Shown in pieces: positions 1-5,931 of a stretch of 64,000 nucleotides of DNA. The notes under the pieces are model-generated. The model was not told where the DNA came from and did no database searches. It saw nothing but the letters and a program-made list of their open reading frames with translations. Within the stretch, counting starts at the first letter, position 1; the number at the start of each line of letters is the position of its first letter. A program made the position numbers and the translations under genes. Source of the stretch: an uncultured Muribaculaceae bacterium (GTDB lineage Bacteria; Bacteroidota; Bacteroidia; Bacteroidales; Muribaculaceae); assembly GCA_910588245.1 (NCBI GenBank), contig CAJUQP010000007.1, positions 43,382 through 107,381 of the forward strand, given 5' to 3'.

Positions 1-113
1 ACCTCGCGGACGATCTCGCGGCAGTAGACGTATTCCTTCAGGCGCCCGTCGGGGGACTGTTTGCCTCCGGTCAGCGGCGGGTCGCCGTGGCCCGCTTCAA
101 ATAGTAGTTTCAT
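1..113 (-). CDS. N-acetylmuramoyl-L-alanine amidase (phage endolysin), N-terminal fragment
   Basis: Only the first 37 codons are inside the window; the start ATG is the complement of 111-113. The protein opens MKLLFEAGHGDPP followed by GGKQSPDGRLKEYVYCREI. This matches the start of amidase_3-type endolysins, where the His of the GHG motif is a zinc ligand and KRSPDGRLLEY-like text follows. It would cleave the amide bond between muramic acid and the stem peptide at lysis. It is the last visible gene of the leftward late operon, after the receptor-binding modules, which fits a lysis role. The call rests on a short stretch, but the motif is characteristic. Confidence 0.75.
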   Translation of the reverse strand, partial: MKLLFEAGHGDPPLTGGKQSPDGRLKEYVYCREIVRE

Positions 114-285
114 AGTTTTGTCGGTTTGATGTTTTTTGGTTAATTTTGGGGAATGGTTAAACACAAAAAATTTTACAACGGGGGCCGCATGCCGTGAGGT
201 GTCGCGGCTCTTTTTTTGCCGGGGAACCGCGGCGTGTGGCCACGGCACGCGATGCCCGGCAATGCCGGGCGGAGGATGGAGGCGC
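114..285. other. Gap between module 7 and amidase with a REP-like palindrome
   Basis: No convincing gene is seen. The gap holds a T-run near 210-217 and the 45-base REP-like element at 226-270, ending in the perfect palindrome GCCCGGCAATGCCGGGC. The open frames here are antisense to the neighbouring module gene. Confidence 0.5.
226..270. repeat. REP-like palindromic element, copy in the prophage
   Basis: The 45 bases match those at 39330-39374 at 39 positions. The last 17 bases, GCCCGGCAATGCCGGGC, are identical in both copies and form a hairpin. One copy lies in the prophage and one in the host segment, so this looks like a dispersed genomic repeat that has entered the phage. Confidence 0.6.
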
Positions 286-669
286 TCAGGGCATGATGAG
301 CGCATATTGCGTGATACTGTCAGCGCCTGTCACATTGATGGTGCCGAAGGTGTTAGTGGCTTTAATTGTTATCCCGTTGTTGCTTATCACATGGCATATG
401 ACAAAGGAATCAGCAGAAACTTTCCTTGCGACATACAGGCAATATTTATCACTTGCGTTGTCATCAACCGCGAGGATAATAGCTGTCCCTTTCGGCAGGA
501 TGTTAGCGCCTCCTCCGTTTGCAACGGTGAATCCGAGACCGAGGATTCCCCGATTCGCCACCCTGTGCAGATTGCCTGTCGGATCGTTCATCAGGATGCT
601 CTTCCCACTCGCGTCAGAGTCTATTGGCAGCGACTTTATCAAGTCGGGCAACGTGATAGGTGCGCTCAT
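286..669 (-). CDS. Small tail-fibre module 7 (receptor-binding family)
   Basis: A 127-residue protein, the last of six tandem module genes. It opens MSAPITLPDLIKSLPID, matching the shared N-terminal anchor of the array (MS..ITL.D.IKS.P), followed by LMNDPTGNLHRV. The remainder (GILGLGFTVANGGGANILPKG and onward) lacks the Trp-rich ending of its siblings, so the distal domain differs. The ATG is preceded by GGAAAGGAGG. The family is known to me only as short tail-fibre-like proteins of Bacteroidales phages; the role in host attachment is inferred from position and from the shared anchor. Confidence 0.6.
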   Translation of the reverse strand: MSAPITLPDLIKSLPIDSDASGKSILMNDPTGNLHRVANRGILGLGFTVANGGGANILPKGTAIILAVDDNASDKYCLYVARKVSADSFVICHVISNNGITIKATNTFGTINVTGADSITQYALIMP

Positions 670-691
670 GCCGCCACCTCCTTTCCGAGGG

Positions 692-1081
692 CTAAGAAGA
701 TATTACCACCCAGTGTTTGAAATCTTTCGAGACCGTGTCGTAATACCTTATCGCCACTCCTTTTGCGTTGTATCGCGTAAGGCGATGAACTATGTCGGAA
801 CCTGTCGCGAACACTTCCAGCATGCAGTACATCCACTCTGATTGTCCTCCCTGTGGGTATGTGCCCGTAGTGGTTGATCCCGTCACATACAAGCCCGGGG
901 TCAGACGTTCGTCCATATTCCCGGCAGGAGCTGCGACAAATAACCTCTGTAGTAGCAGTCTCAAATCGGCTACAGTTCCGATTTCTCCGGAACTTCCTTT
1001 CACCAGTAGCGATTGATTTGTCAGGGAGGAAAGCGAAGGAAGAGAGTTTGCCCATTCCTTTATGGTTATCGGATCCGCCAT
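692..1081 (-). CDS. Small tail-fibre module 6 (knob-like)
   Basis: A 129-residue protein starting MADPITIKEWANSLPSLSSL, the same anchor as its siblings. I choose the ATG at 1081 because GGAGG lies just upstream and the stop of the module 5 frame (if its G tract had eight G) overlaps it as TGATG. The middle has LTPGLYVTGSTTTGTYPQGG, close to the TGTFP and TGVYP segments of modules 2 and 4. The C-terminus DFKHWVVISS matches the W..W..I ending of pyocin-knob-like domains. It is probably a receptor-binding tip subunit. The -1-type frame is also open through the whole gene (666-1128). Confidence 0.65.
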   Translation of the reverse strand: MADPITIKEWANSLPSLSSLTNQSLLVKGSSGEIGTVADLRLLLQRLFVAAPAGNMDERLTPGLYVTGSTTTGTYPQGGQSEWMYCMLEVFATGSDIVHRLTRYNAKGVAIRYYDTVSKDFKHWVVISS

Positions 1082-1670
1082 CACGCTGTCCTCCTTTCTG
1101 TGGCTCTCCACAACTGATTGAAGTGCAGCGTTTTACCCCCCCTCCCGACAATTCGACTGATGTATATGTATATATGGTAGCGTCGGCAGGGATTGTCGGA
1201 GTCTCGAGAGTATCCGGGACAAACACGTTGATACCTTCGCAACAAACAATCAGGCGGCGGCTGTACCCCTTTACCTCCAGATGGAAGGAGGTTCCGATTT
1301 TCACAGTTCTTATCAACAGATAAGGGTTATTGCCGCTTATAAATCTGACTCCTGGCTTTACCCATGAGCCATTCTCATACCTTGTTGAGAATACGACAGC
1401 AAGCCCAGACGGACCTCCTGCCCAATATCCGTTGGTAAAATAGACCGTGGCTACGGCTGGAGTATCCTCCGGAGTAGATGCTATTCTTACCCAATCGGTG
1501 TTTGTCGAAGGGAAATCTTTCGATCTGTAATTGGGATATACAAGCTTGTCTTCAGAGATTCTCTTCGTTGCTCCGTCGGCGCCTACAGCGAGGAGGCGGT
1601 CATTGTTTGTGAGGGAGGTGACCTCCGGCGAGCATTTCAGCACGTCGGCGAGTGTCTTGGATTCAGACAT
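1081..1670 (-). CDS. Small tail-fibre module 5, frame broken or phase-variable at a seven-G tract
   Basis: It starts MSESKTLADVLKCSPEVTSL, then LLAVGADGATKRISEDKLV, the array anchor. The body contains a beta-rich region including WVKPGVRFISGNNPYLLIRT. At 1136-1142 the coding strand has seven G after TCGGGA. Read as given, the frame runs on over module 6 to 666 (334 residues) with an Arg/Ser/Gly-rich tail. With eight G the protein would end GGGGKTLHFNQLWRATERRTA at a TGA overlapping the next ATG (TGATG). The second form looks like a natural gene end. The tract may therefore be phase-variable, slippage-prone or a sequencing error; coordinates given are for the eight-G form. Confidence 0.55.
1136..1142 (-). 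repeat. Seven-G tract inside module 5
   Basis: Seven G on the coding strand, context GGGA-G7-TAAAAC. One extra G moves the frame to a stop overlapping the next start codon; one fewer gives an immediate TAA. Confidence 0.8.
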
Positions 1671-2949
1671 AGGCCACCTCCTTCCGTGGGATTAATCCCA
1701 TGTCAAGACCCGCCAAGGCGTAAAATAGCCTTGAGTATATGCTCTGCTCGCTGTTTGGTATTTTGAGGCAGTTGAGGATTTGTTGTGGGGGACATACTCT
1801 TGTGTTATAAACGATACAGTCCGCTTGACAGTAACAATCCCGTAAGGATATACCCCTGTCGGAATATTTTGAGTAGACATTTCTTGTACTTGATAATATC
1901 CCGGTTCCCAACATGCATTCAGGTCTGTCGCAACCCCTCGGTATACCAGGGCGTCTGTCATCATGGATTTCAGCAGCTCGTTGGACAGGGTTTTGGCTTC
2001 CGACATCAGGCAACCACCTCCTTCCGTTGGAGTAATATAATACCCCCCCTAATTTGGAGGATGTCAGGTGATCTTGCGCCATGGCCCCCATCCTCCGGAA
2101 GACCATTTCATGCAGATGTATGACTCGTCGGTGGCCTGTGCGGTAAAGAGCTGTTGTACAAAATCCCCTCCGACAAATACCGAGATCAGTGCCCGGCACG
2201 CCGTCGATGGATAGTGTGACCGCAGTGACGGATCCTCCGATTCCGGTCGGTCGAGACGATAGACTCCGGGCTTGGTCATATCCCGTGCATCCATGGGAGC
2301 TATCCCACGGTTGACAAAAGAGTAAGGCTGGATCTCCCTCAGCAGGGCATCGGTGATCACTGATTTGAGCAGCTCGGGTGTCAAGGCCGACTGCAATGTT
2401 ATGGGCTGGCTCATGACCGGGCCTCCTTTCTGTCTCTGATTGTAATACCCCCCCTAATCCGGGGGATATCAGGTTGCGGGAATCAGCTTCCACTCTTGCC
2501 ATGGAGTGTCCGATGTCCTGAATCTTAGAGCAAATCCATTTCGGCAAACAAGTATCTGCTGCACGGTGGTGGACCGCCTTAAGACACAAAGATGTCCAAA
2601 ATTTGAATGTATTAGATTCGGGAAAGTTCCTGTCATATCCCCGCCATCCAGCAAAAATATCCCCGGGGATGTAGCCTCGTCGATATTCGTGACATATTCC
2701 GCAGGATTGCATATCATCGATCCGATAAATCCGCATAAGATTGGGAATCCGATTTTCTTCAGCAATCCCTGCTGGTCGGTCAGCAGAGAGAAGAGGCCAG
2801 AAAGCGATGTTGTCTCCGGAGCCGACTTGATTATGTCGGCCAAGGTTATGGGCTGGCTCATACGGAGGGGTGCCTCCTTGCGCCTGGATTGTTTGTAATG
2901 CCCCCCCTAAAAGGAGGATGAGTGATAGTGTGAGAAGTTTTAATTTCAT
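1663..2949 (-). CDS. Long overlapping open frame beginning with a signal-peptide-like leader
   Basis: From ATG 2949 a frame stays open for 428 codons, crossing modules 2, 3 and 4 in a frame different from theirs and ending just inside module 5. It begins MKLKLLTLSLILLLGG then ALQTIQAQ, a convincing signal peptide whose GG is encoded by the seven-G tract at 2901-2907. The rest does not look like a natural protein (Cys, Arg and His rich). One fewer G would join the leader to module 2; one more would stop at the module 2 ATG. It could be a genuine small leader gene, an overlapping gene, or an accident of composition. I cannot tell which. Confidence 0.3.
   Translation of the reverse strand: MKLKLLTLSLILLLGGALQTIQAQGGTPPYEPAHNLGRHNQVGSGDNIAFWPLLSADRPAGIAEENRIPNLMRIYRIDDMQSCGICHEYRRGYIPGDIFAGWRGYDRNFPESNTFKFWTSLCLKAVHHRAADTCLPKWICSKIQDIGHSMARVEADSRNLISPGLGGVLQSETERRPGHEPAHNIAVGLDTRAAQISDHRCPAEGDPALLFCQPWDSSHGCTGYDQARSLSSRPTGIGGSVTAVTLSIDGVPGTDLGICRRGFCTTALYRTGHRRVIHLHEMVFRRMGAMAQDHLTSSKLGGVLYYSNGRRWLPDVGSQNPVQRAAEIHDDRRPGIPRGCDRPECMLGTGILSSTRNVYSKYSDRGISLRDCYCQADCIVYNTRVCPPQQILNCLKIPNSEQSIYSRLFYALAGLDMGLIPRKEVAYV
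1692..2006 (-). CDS. Small tail-fibre module 4 (knob-like)
   Basis: A 104-residue protein starting MSEAKTLSNELLKSMMTDAL with GGAAGGAGG upstream. The core, ACWEPGYYQVQEMSTQNIP then TGVYPYGIVTVKRTV, followed by an ending YFTPWRVLTWD, resembles pyocin-knob-like modules (EPGYY ... TG.YP ... W..L). It is separated from module 5 by only 21 bases and lacks the seven-G spacer there. It is the shortest sibling. It is presumably a receptor-binding component of the tail tip; the function is inferred from the array. Confidence 0.65.
   Translation of the reverse strand: MSEAKTLSNELLKSMMTDALVYRGVATDLNACWEPGYYQVQEMSTQNIPTGVYPYGIVTVKRTVSFITQEYVPHNKSSTASKYQTASRAYTQGYFTPWRVLTWD
2043..2049 (-). repeat. Seven-G tract between modules 3 and 4
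   Basis: Coding-strand context CCTCCAAATTA-G7-TATTA, 32 to 38 bases ahead of the module 4 Shine-Dalgarno. It lies a few bases after the TGA of module 3. Confidence 0.8.
2064..2414 (-). CDS. Small tail-fibre module 3 (knob-like)
   Basis: A 116-residue protein starting MSQPITLQSALTPELLKSVI, preceded by AAAGGAGG. The core DMTKPGVYRLD resembles the opening of knob domains, and the ending SYICMKWSSGGWGPWRKIT is a textbook pyocin-knob-like ending (W..G.W.PW.KI). It shares the first eight residues with module 2. It sits in the same reading frame as modules 2, 4 and 5. It is the best single member from which to recognise the family. Confidence 0.7.
   Translation of the reverse strand: MSQPITLQSALTPELLKSVITDALLREIQPYSFVNRGIAPMDARDMTKPGVYRLDRPESEDPSLRSHYPSTACRALISVFVGGDFVQQLFTAQATDESYICMKWSSGGWGPWRKIT
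2448..2454 (-). repeat. Seven-G tract between modules 2 and 3
   Basis: Coding-strand context ATATCCCCCGGATTA-G7-TATTA. The CCCCC can pair with the G tract to make a hairpin directly after the module 2 stop and before the module 3 Shine-Dalgarno. Confidence 0.8.
2469..2861 (-). CDS. Small tail-fibre module 2 (knob-like), first of the array
   Basis: A 130-residue protein starting MSQPITLADIIKSAPETTSL, then LLTDQQGLLKKIGFPIL, the fullest form of the shared anchor. The core has EATSPGIFLLDGGDMTGTFP, and the C-terminus TPWQEWKLIPAT is knob-like. The start ATG follows GGAGGCACCCCTCCGT. The 49 bases before it encode the signal-like leader and a seven-G tract. It lies downstream of the collagen-like fibre gene, so these modules are placed where receptor-binding tips are usually encoded. 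The attachment role is inferred. Confidence 0.65.
   Translation of the reverse strand: MSQPITLADIIKSAPETTSLSGLFSLLTDQQGLLKKIGFPILCGFIGSMICNPAEYVTNIDEATSPGIFLLDGGDMTGTFPNLIHSNFGHLCVLRRSTTVQQILVCRNGFALRFRTSDTPWQEWKLIPAT
2901..2907 (-). repeat. Seven-G tract within the leader ahead of module 2
   Basis: Coding-strand context CATCCTCCTTTTA-G7-CATTACAA, the same arrangement as at 2043-2049 and 2448-2454. It encodes the Gly-Gly of the signal-like leader in the frame as given. Confidence 0.8.
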
Positions 2950-3032
2950 AATCTGGGATTTTGAATGTTGGCTTTGTGTTCAGTGACTGTTTTCCGGGTC
3001 ATGCTGGCCCGGCGCGGTGGGCCGCGGCCAAT

Positions 3033-3102
3033 TTTGAATTTTGAATGTTGAATGTTGACTTGCTTTAGCTTGAGCGGAGCTAATTTTGAATGTTGGATGG
3101 GT
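3033..3102. repeat. TTTTGAA/TTGAATG short tandem repeats in the fibre-module gap
   Basis: The gap 2950-3122 has no gene. It contains repeated ATTTTGAA and TTGAATGTTGAATG units, and a GC-rich palindromic stretch near 3004-3030 (GGCCCGGCGCGG and GGGCCGCGGCC). Similar heptamer repeats occur at 5465-5512. Confidence 0.5.
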
Positions 3103-3122
3103 GTCATGATCGGTGATTTTCA

Positions 3123-4373
3123 TTAGATTTTCACTGTTCCGGCGGCCTTGCATCCGATGTGGAGGGTGCCGGAGGTGTCGAAGAGTGCGAAGAAGTAGTT
3201 GTCGGAGTTGGAGGATATGCATATGCCGTTGGTGGCGTATATGCACTGTACTCCGGAGTAGACGAACTTTCCGGAGAAGGCTGTGCCGGCCGTGACGGAT
3301 CCGGATCCTCCGTAGCCTGTCCCCCCGGCCTTTGTGATTCCCACCTCGACGGTGACCTTGACTTTGTCGTTTTTCTTGACTGCGGCGGTGATCGCCGTAG
3401 GCTGTGTGACGAATGTGCGCTCGACGGAGACGGGGTCAGATCCGGTGGCGACTTCCTCGTAATATGCATGTCCGCTGAACTGGCGGCGTGCGGCGACCTT
3501 TCCTCCGACCCATACCTGTATGGTTACGGCGACGTTGGTGTATGGCTGCATGACGGGGCCTGATGATCCGGCACCGGAGCCCATGTCGTTCGCTTTCGCG
3601 GTGATTGTCATGGCCGGGACGTTGACGTTGACTGTGCCGTCGGCCGAGGCTGTGTTCTCGGCGATGACAGTGTGTGAGCCGGTGGCTGTGGCGGCCAGTG
3701 TTGTTCCTCCTGTCAGTGATGTGTCGGCGCCGCCTCCGGGGATTGCGGTGGCGGGATCCTTGCGCTCTCCTGACATGGTGGTGCGGAGTGCTCCGGAGGA
3801 GTCGAAGATGCGCAGGGCGGCGGCTATTGGGTCGACTTCTATGCGCTGTCCTGTCGCGGCTCCCCACCGGGCGTTGCCGTGGAGGTCGACCATGAATGTC
3901 GCCGCGGCGGGCGTGGCGCCTCCGGTGTATATTATCTCGCCTCCTTCGGCGGGTGTGCCGAAGTATCCCCATACGGTTGTCCCGGTGCCGACGCGGATTG
4001 CCTGTCCGCTCATGAACTCGACGCGGGCGTTGTCCGCGAGGAGCATATTTGTGGCCAGGCAGTCGTATACTCCGGCGTCTGTGATTCCCCAGTGTGTGGT
4101 GTCTTGATTCGGTGGCGTGGTTCCTTTTGTGTGTGACGCCTTGCAGTAGTATGGTATGAGGCGGTTGCCTGAGGCGACGAGGACTATGTCGAGGCGTCCT
4201 TCTCCCGCGGCTCCGGATTTGAACTGGTAGCCTGAGGGGTAGGAGCTCCAGGGCATGTAGCCGGGGATGTATGGGCCGCGTGATCCGGCGGGTCCGGGGG
4301 GCCCGGCTGGTCCGGGATCGCCGTCCTGCGGATTGTGTAGATACCTTACCTTTATTGCTCTCGATGCGTTCAT
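3123..4373 (-). CDS. Tail fibre with short collagen-like segment
   Basis: A 416-residue protein. Residues about 18-32 read DGDPGPAGPPGPAGSRGP, a short Gly-X-Y stretch of the kind used to trimerise phage fibres. The rest is Gly/Thr/Ser-rich beta-type sequence with no recognised catalytic motif (IYTGGATPAAATFMVDLHG, then long Thr/Ala-rich segments). It lies between the tail-tip genes and the module array, which fits a fibre shaft. The C-terminus (NDNYFFALFDTSGTLHIGC) may be a receptor-contacting or assembly domain. No chaperone domain is seen. Confidence 0.65.
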   Translation of the reverse strand: MNASRAIKVRYLHNPQDGDPGPAGPPGPAGSRGPYIPGYMPWSSYPSGYQFKSGAAGEGRLDIVLVASGNRLIPYYCKASHTKGTTPPNQDTTHWGITDAGVYDCLATNMLLADNARVEFMSGQAIRVGTGTTVWGYFGTPAEGGEIIYTGGATPAAATFMVDLHGNARWGAATGQRIEVDPIAAALRIFDSSGALRTTMSGERKDPATAIPGGGADTSLTGGTTLAATATGSHTVIAENTASADGTVNVNVPAMTITAKANDMGSGAGSSGPVMQPYTNVAVTIQVWVGGKVAARRQFSGHAYYEEVATGSDPVSVERTFVTQPTAITAAVKKNDKVKVTVEVGITKAGGTGYGGSGSVTAGTAFSGKFVYSGVQCIYATNGICISSNSDNYFFALFDTSGTLHIGCKAAGTVKI

Positions 4374-4390
4374 AAGTTAGAAGTCATAAG

Positions 4391-5464
4391 TTACGCGAGC
4401 GAGCACGAGATGATGAAGTCATACTCCCCGGCCCCCGCGGAGGCCATCATGGCCTCAGTGAGCTTGTAGACGCCCGAGGAATAGGCCACGGTCTTGAGGA
4501 TCACTCCGGCCGCGTTGACGAGCTGGGCGGCGTTCCATGTCACGGTGCCAGGCACCGCCGTTGTCTCACCGCGGCGCACGAGCGTCGGCGTGAACGAGAT
4601 ATAGGCCGTGGCGTCCATCGAGTCGTCGAGCGTCAGGTCGTTGGTGGCCGTGGCCGTGGCCGTCGATGAGGGGGCGAACTTGGTGACGAGGGTGATGTCG
4701 AGCGGGTCGGAGGCATCGAGCACGCTCTGCGAGTCCATGTAGGTTTCCGAGCCGTCAACGACCGTGGCGCGGAATATGGAGTAGGAGTTGACCATCGAGT
4801 CGTTGACCGTCAGAGTCGCTCCCGTCGTGGAGAGCGTAGTCCATGATGTCCCGACAAGCTGCTCCCATTTGACGGTGGCCGGTGTAATCCACGTGCCCCC
4901 CTTGAAGAGCTGCGCCTTGAGTATGCAGGAGCCTCCGGTCTGGTCGATGGTGAAGTTCTTCGTGTCGCCCGGTATGATCGTGAGACGTCCCGCCGATCCC
5001 GTCGTGTGCTTGGCTATCGTTATCGGCGCGTTGATGATGATGTAGGCGTTGCTGTCTGTGGCGCTCATGTTCGCTTTGGCCTGTATGTTGAATCCCGCTC
5101 CCGATGCCACGGTCACGAGGTTGCCGAATATCACGAGGTTGCCGTTGACAATCTTGAACTTGTCTGTAAATCCCGTCGTGGTGCATGCCCCCGCCGCGTT
5201 GAAGGCGAGCTTCGTTCCGGCCACGGTATATTCCACGCTCACCGGAGTCACTGCCCCCGTCGCCTTGGCCGAGGTCACGGTCAGGTACAGCGTGCGCGGG
5301 GTCTGCGTGAAGTCCGGATAGAAGGCCGTGGGGGCCGATGGTGTGCCGTCATACTCCTGGAATAGGTCTCCCATGTCGCTCATGAACAGAGCCGAGTAGA
5401 TCCCCATCTTGCTCTTGAAGATCACGCGGCGTGATACTGATGCCTGTTTCTGGTCTGCTGACAT
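4391..5464 (-). CDS. Phage tail-tip or appendage structural protein, unknown
   Basis: A 357-residue protein, MSADQKQASVSRRVIFKSKM onward, that I do not recognise as a named family. It is Thr/Ala/Val-rich with repeated beta-type segments, for example LYLTVTSAKATGAVTPVSVEY and TIIPGDTKNFTIDQTGGSC, suggesting two or more Ig-like domains. It sits in the late operon between the tail-associated proteins and the collagen-like fibre, so a baseplate or appendage role is likely. No signal peptide or membrane segment is present. Confidence 0.55.
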   Translation of the reverse strand: MSADQKQASVSRRVIFKSKMGIYSALFMSDMGDLFQEYDGTPSAPTAFYPDFTQTPRTLYLTVTSAKATGAVTPVSVEYTVAGTKLAFNAAGACTTTGFTDKFKIVNGNLVIFGNLVTVASGAGFNIQAKANMSATDSNAYIIINAPITIAKHTTGSAGRLTIIPGDTKNFTIDQTGGSCILKAQLFKGGTWITPATVKWEQLVGTSWTTLSTTGATLTVNDSMVNSYSIFRATVVDGSETYMDSQSVLDASDPLDITLVTKFAPSSTATATATNDLTLDDSMDATAYISFTPTLVRRGETTAVPGTVTWNAAQLVNAAGVILKTVAYSSGVYKLTEAMMASAGAGEYDFIISCSLA

Positions 5465-5512
5465 GATTTTGAATGTTGAATTTCGAATTTTGAATTTTGA
5501 ATTGCGGACTAT
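5465..5512. repeat. TTTTGAA heptamer repeats
   Basis: Tandem TTGAATGTTGAATTTCGAA then TTTTGAATTTTGAA units in a 51-base gap. Same style as 3033-3102. Confidence 0.55.
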
Positions 5513-5515
5513 AGG

Positions 5516-5863
5516 TCACGCTTCTGACGGTACTGGGTCGCTCTCCGGGTCTTCCGGTTCCGGCTCCTCTTCACTCTTCACACTTGGCTCTTCACCCTTT
5601 GCGGCATCGGCGGCCATCATGTACTCCTTCTCCCCGCGCTGTGAGGCGAGGGCTTCTGTCGTGCTGTATATGCAGCCCCCGATGGCCGTCACTGCCTCGT
5701 CGAGCGTGGGCCATGTGCCGTCCTCCTTTGTGCCGTTCATCGTGATGAGCGGTATGACGTCGGGAGGCATCGCGAGGTACCATCCGTCGGGATGGCGTGG
5801 GTTCGTTGTCGTGATGTTCAGCTTCGCCGCCCACTCCGGCGGCAGTTTGTAGTATTTATCCAT
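5516..5863 (-). CDS. Small phage protein, unknown
   Basis: A 115-residue protein starting MDKYYKLPPEWAAKLNITTT. The first 85 residues look globular (WYLAMPPDVIPLITMNGT, TWPTLDEAVTAIGG). The C-terminal 30 residues are an acidic Pro/Glu/Ser tail (EEEPEPEDPESDPVPSEA) that is probably disordered. It is located within the late tail operon, with short repeat-filled gaps on both sides. I do not recognise the family; a small structural or assembly role is the most that position supports. Confidence 0.55.
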   Translation of the reverse strand: MDKYYKLPPEWAAKLNITTTNPRHPDGWYLAMPPDVIPLITMNGTKEDGTWPTLDEAVTAIGGCIYSTTEALASQRGEKEYMMAADAAKGEEPSVKSEEEPEPEDPESDPVPSEA

Positions 5864-5868
5864 AGGTT

Positions 5869-5931
5869 TTCAGTTTTCAGTTGTCAGTTTTCAGTTTTCA
5901 GTTTTCAGTTTTCAGTTTTCAGTTGTCAGCG
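5869..5931. repeat. TTTTCAG heptamer tandem repeat
   Basis: About eight copies of TTTTCAG or TTGTCAG in a row between two late genes. The unit is seven bases, like the other intergenic repeats in this window. Confidence 0.75.

Noticed and set aside
286..2949. Module array considered as a diversity-generating retroelement target
   Set aside because: No reverse transcriptase or template repeat is in the window and I see no adenine-specific variation. It cannot be excluded beyond base 1.
286..2949. Module array considered as an invertible (shufflon or Gin-type) system
   Set aside because: All modules lie in the same orientation and no invertase or inverted crossover sites were found.
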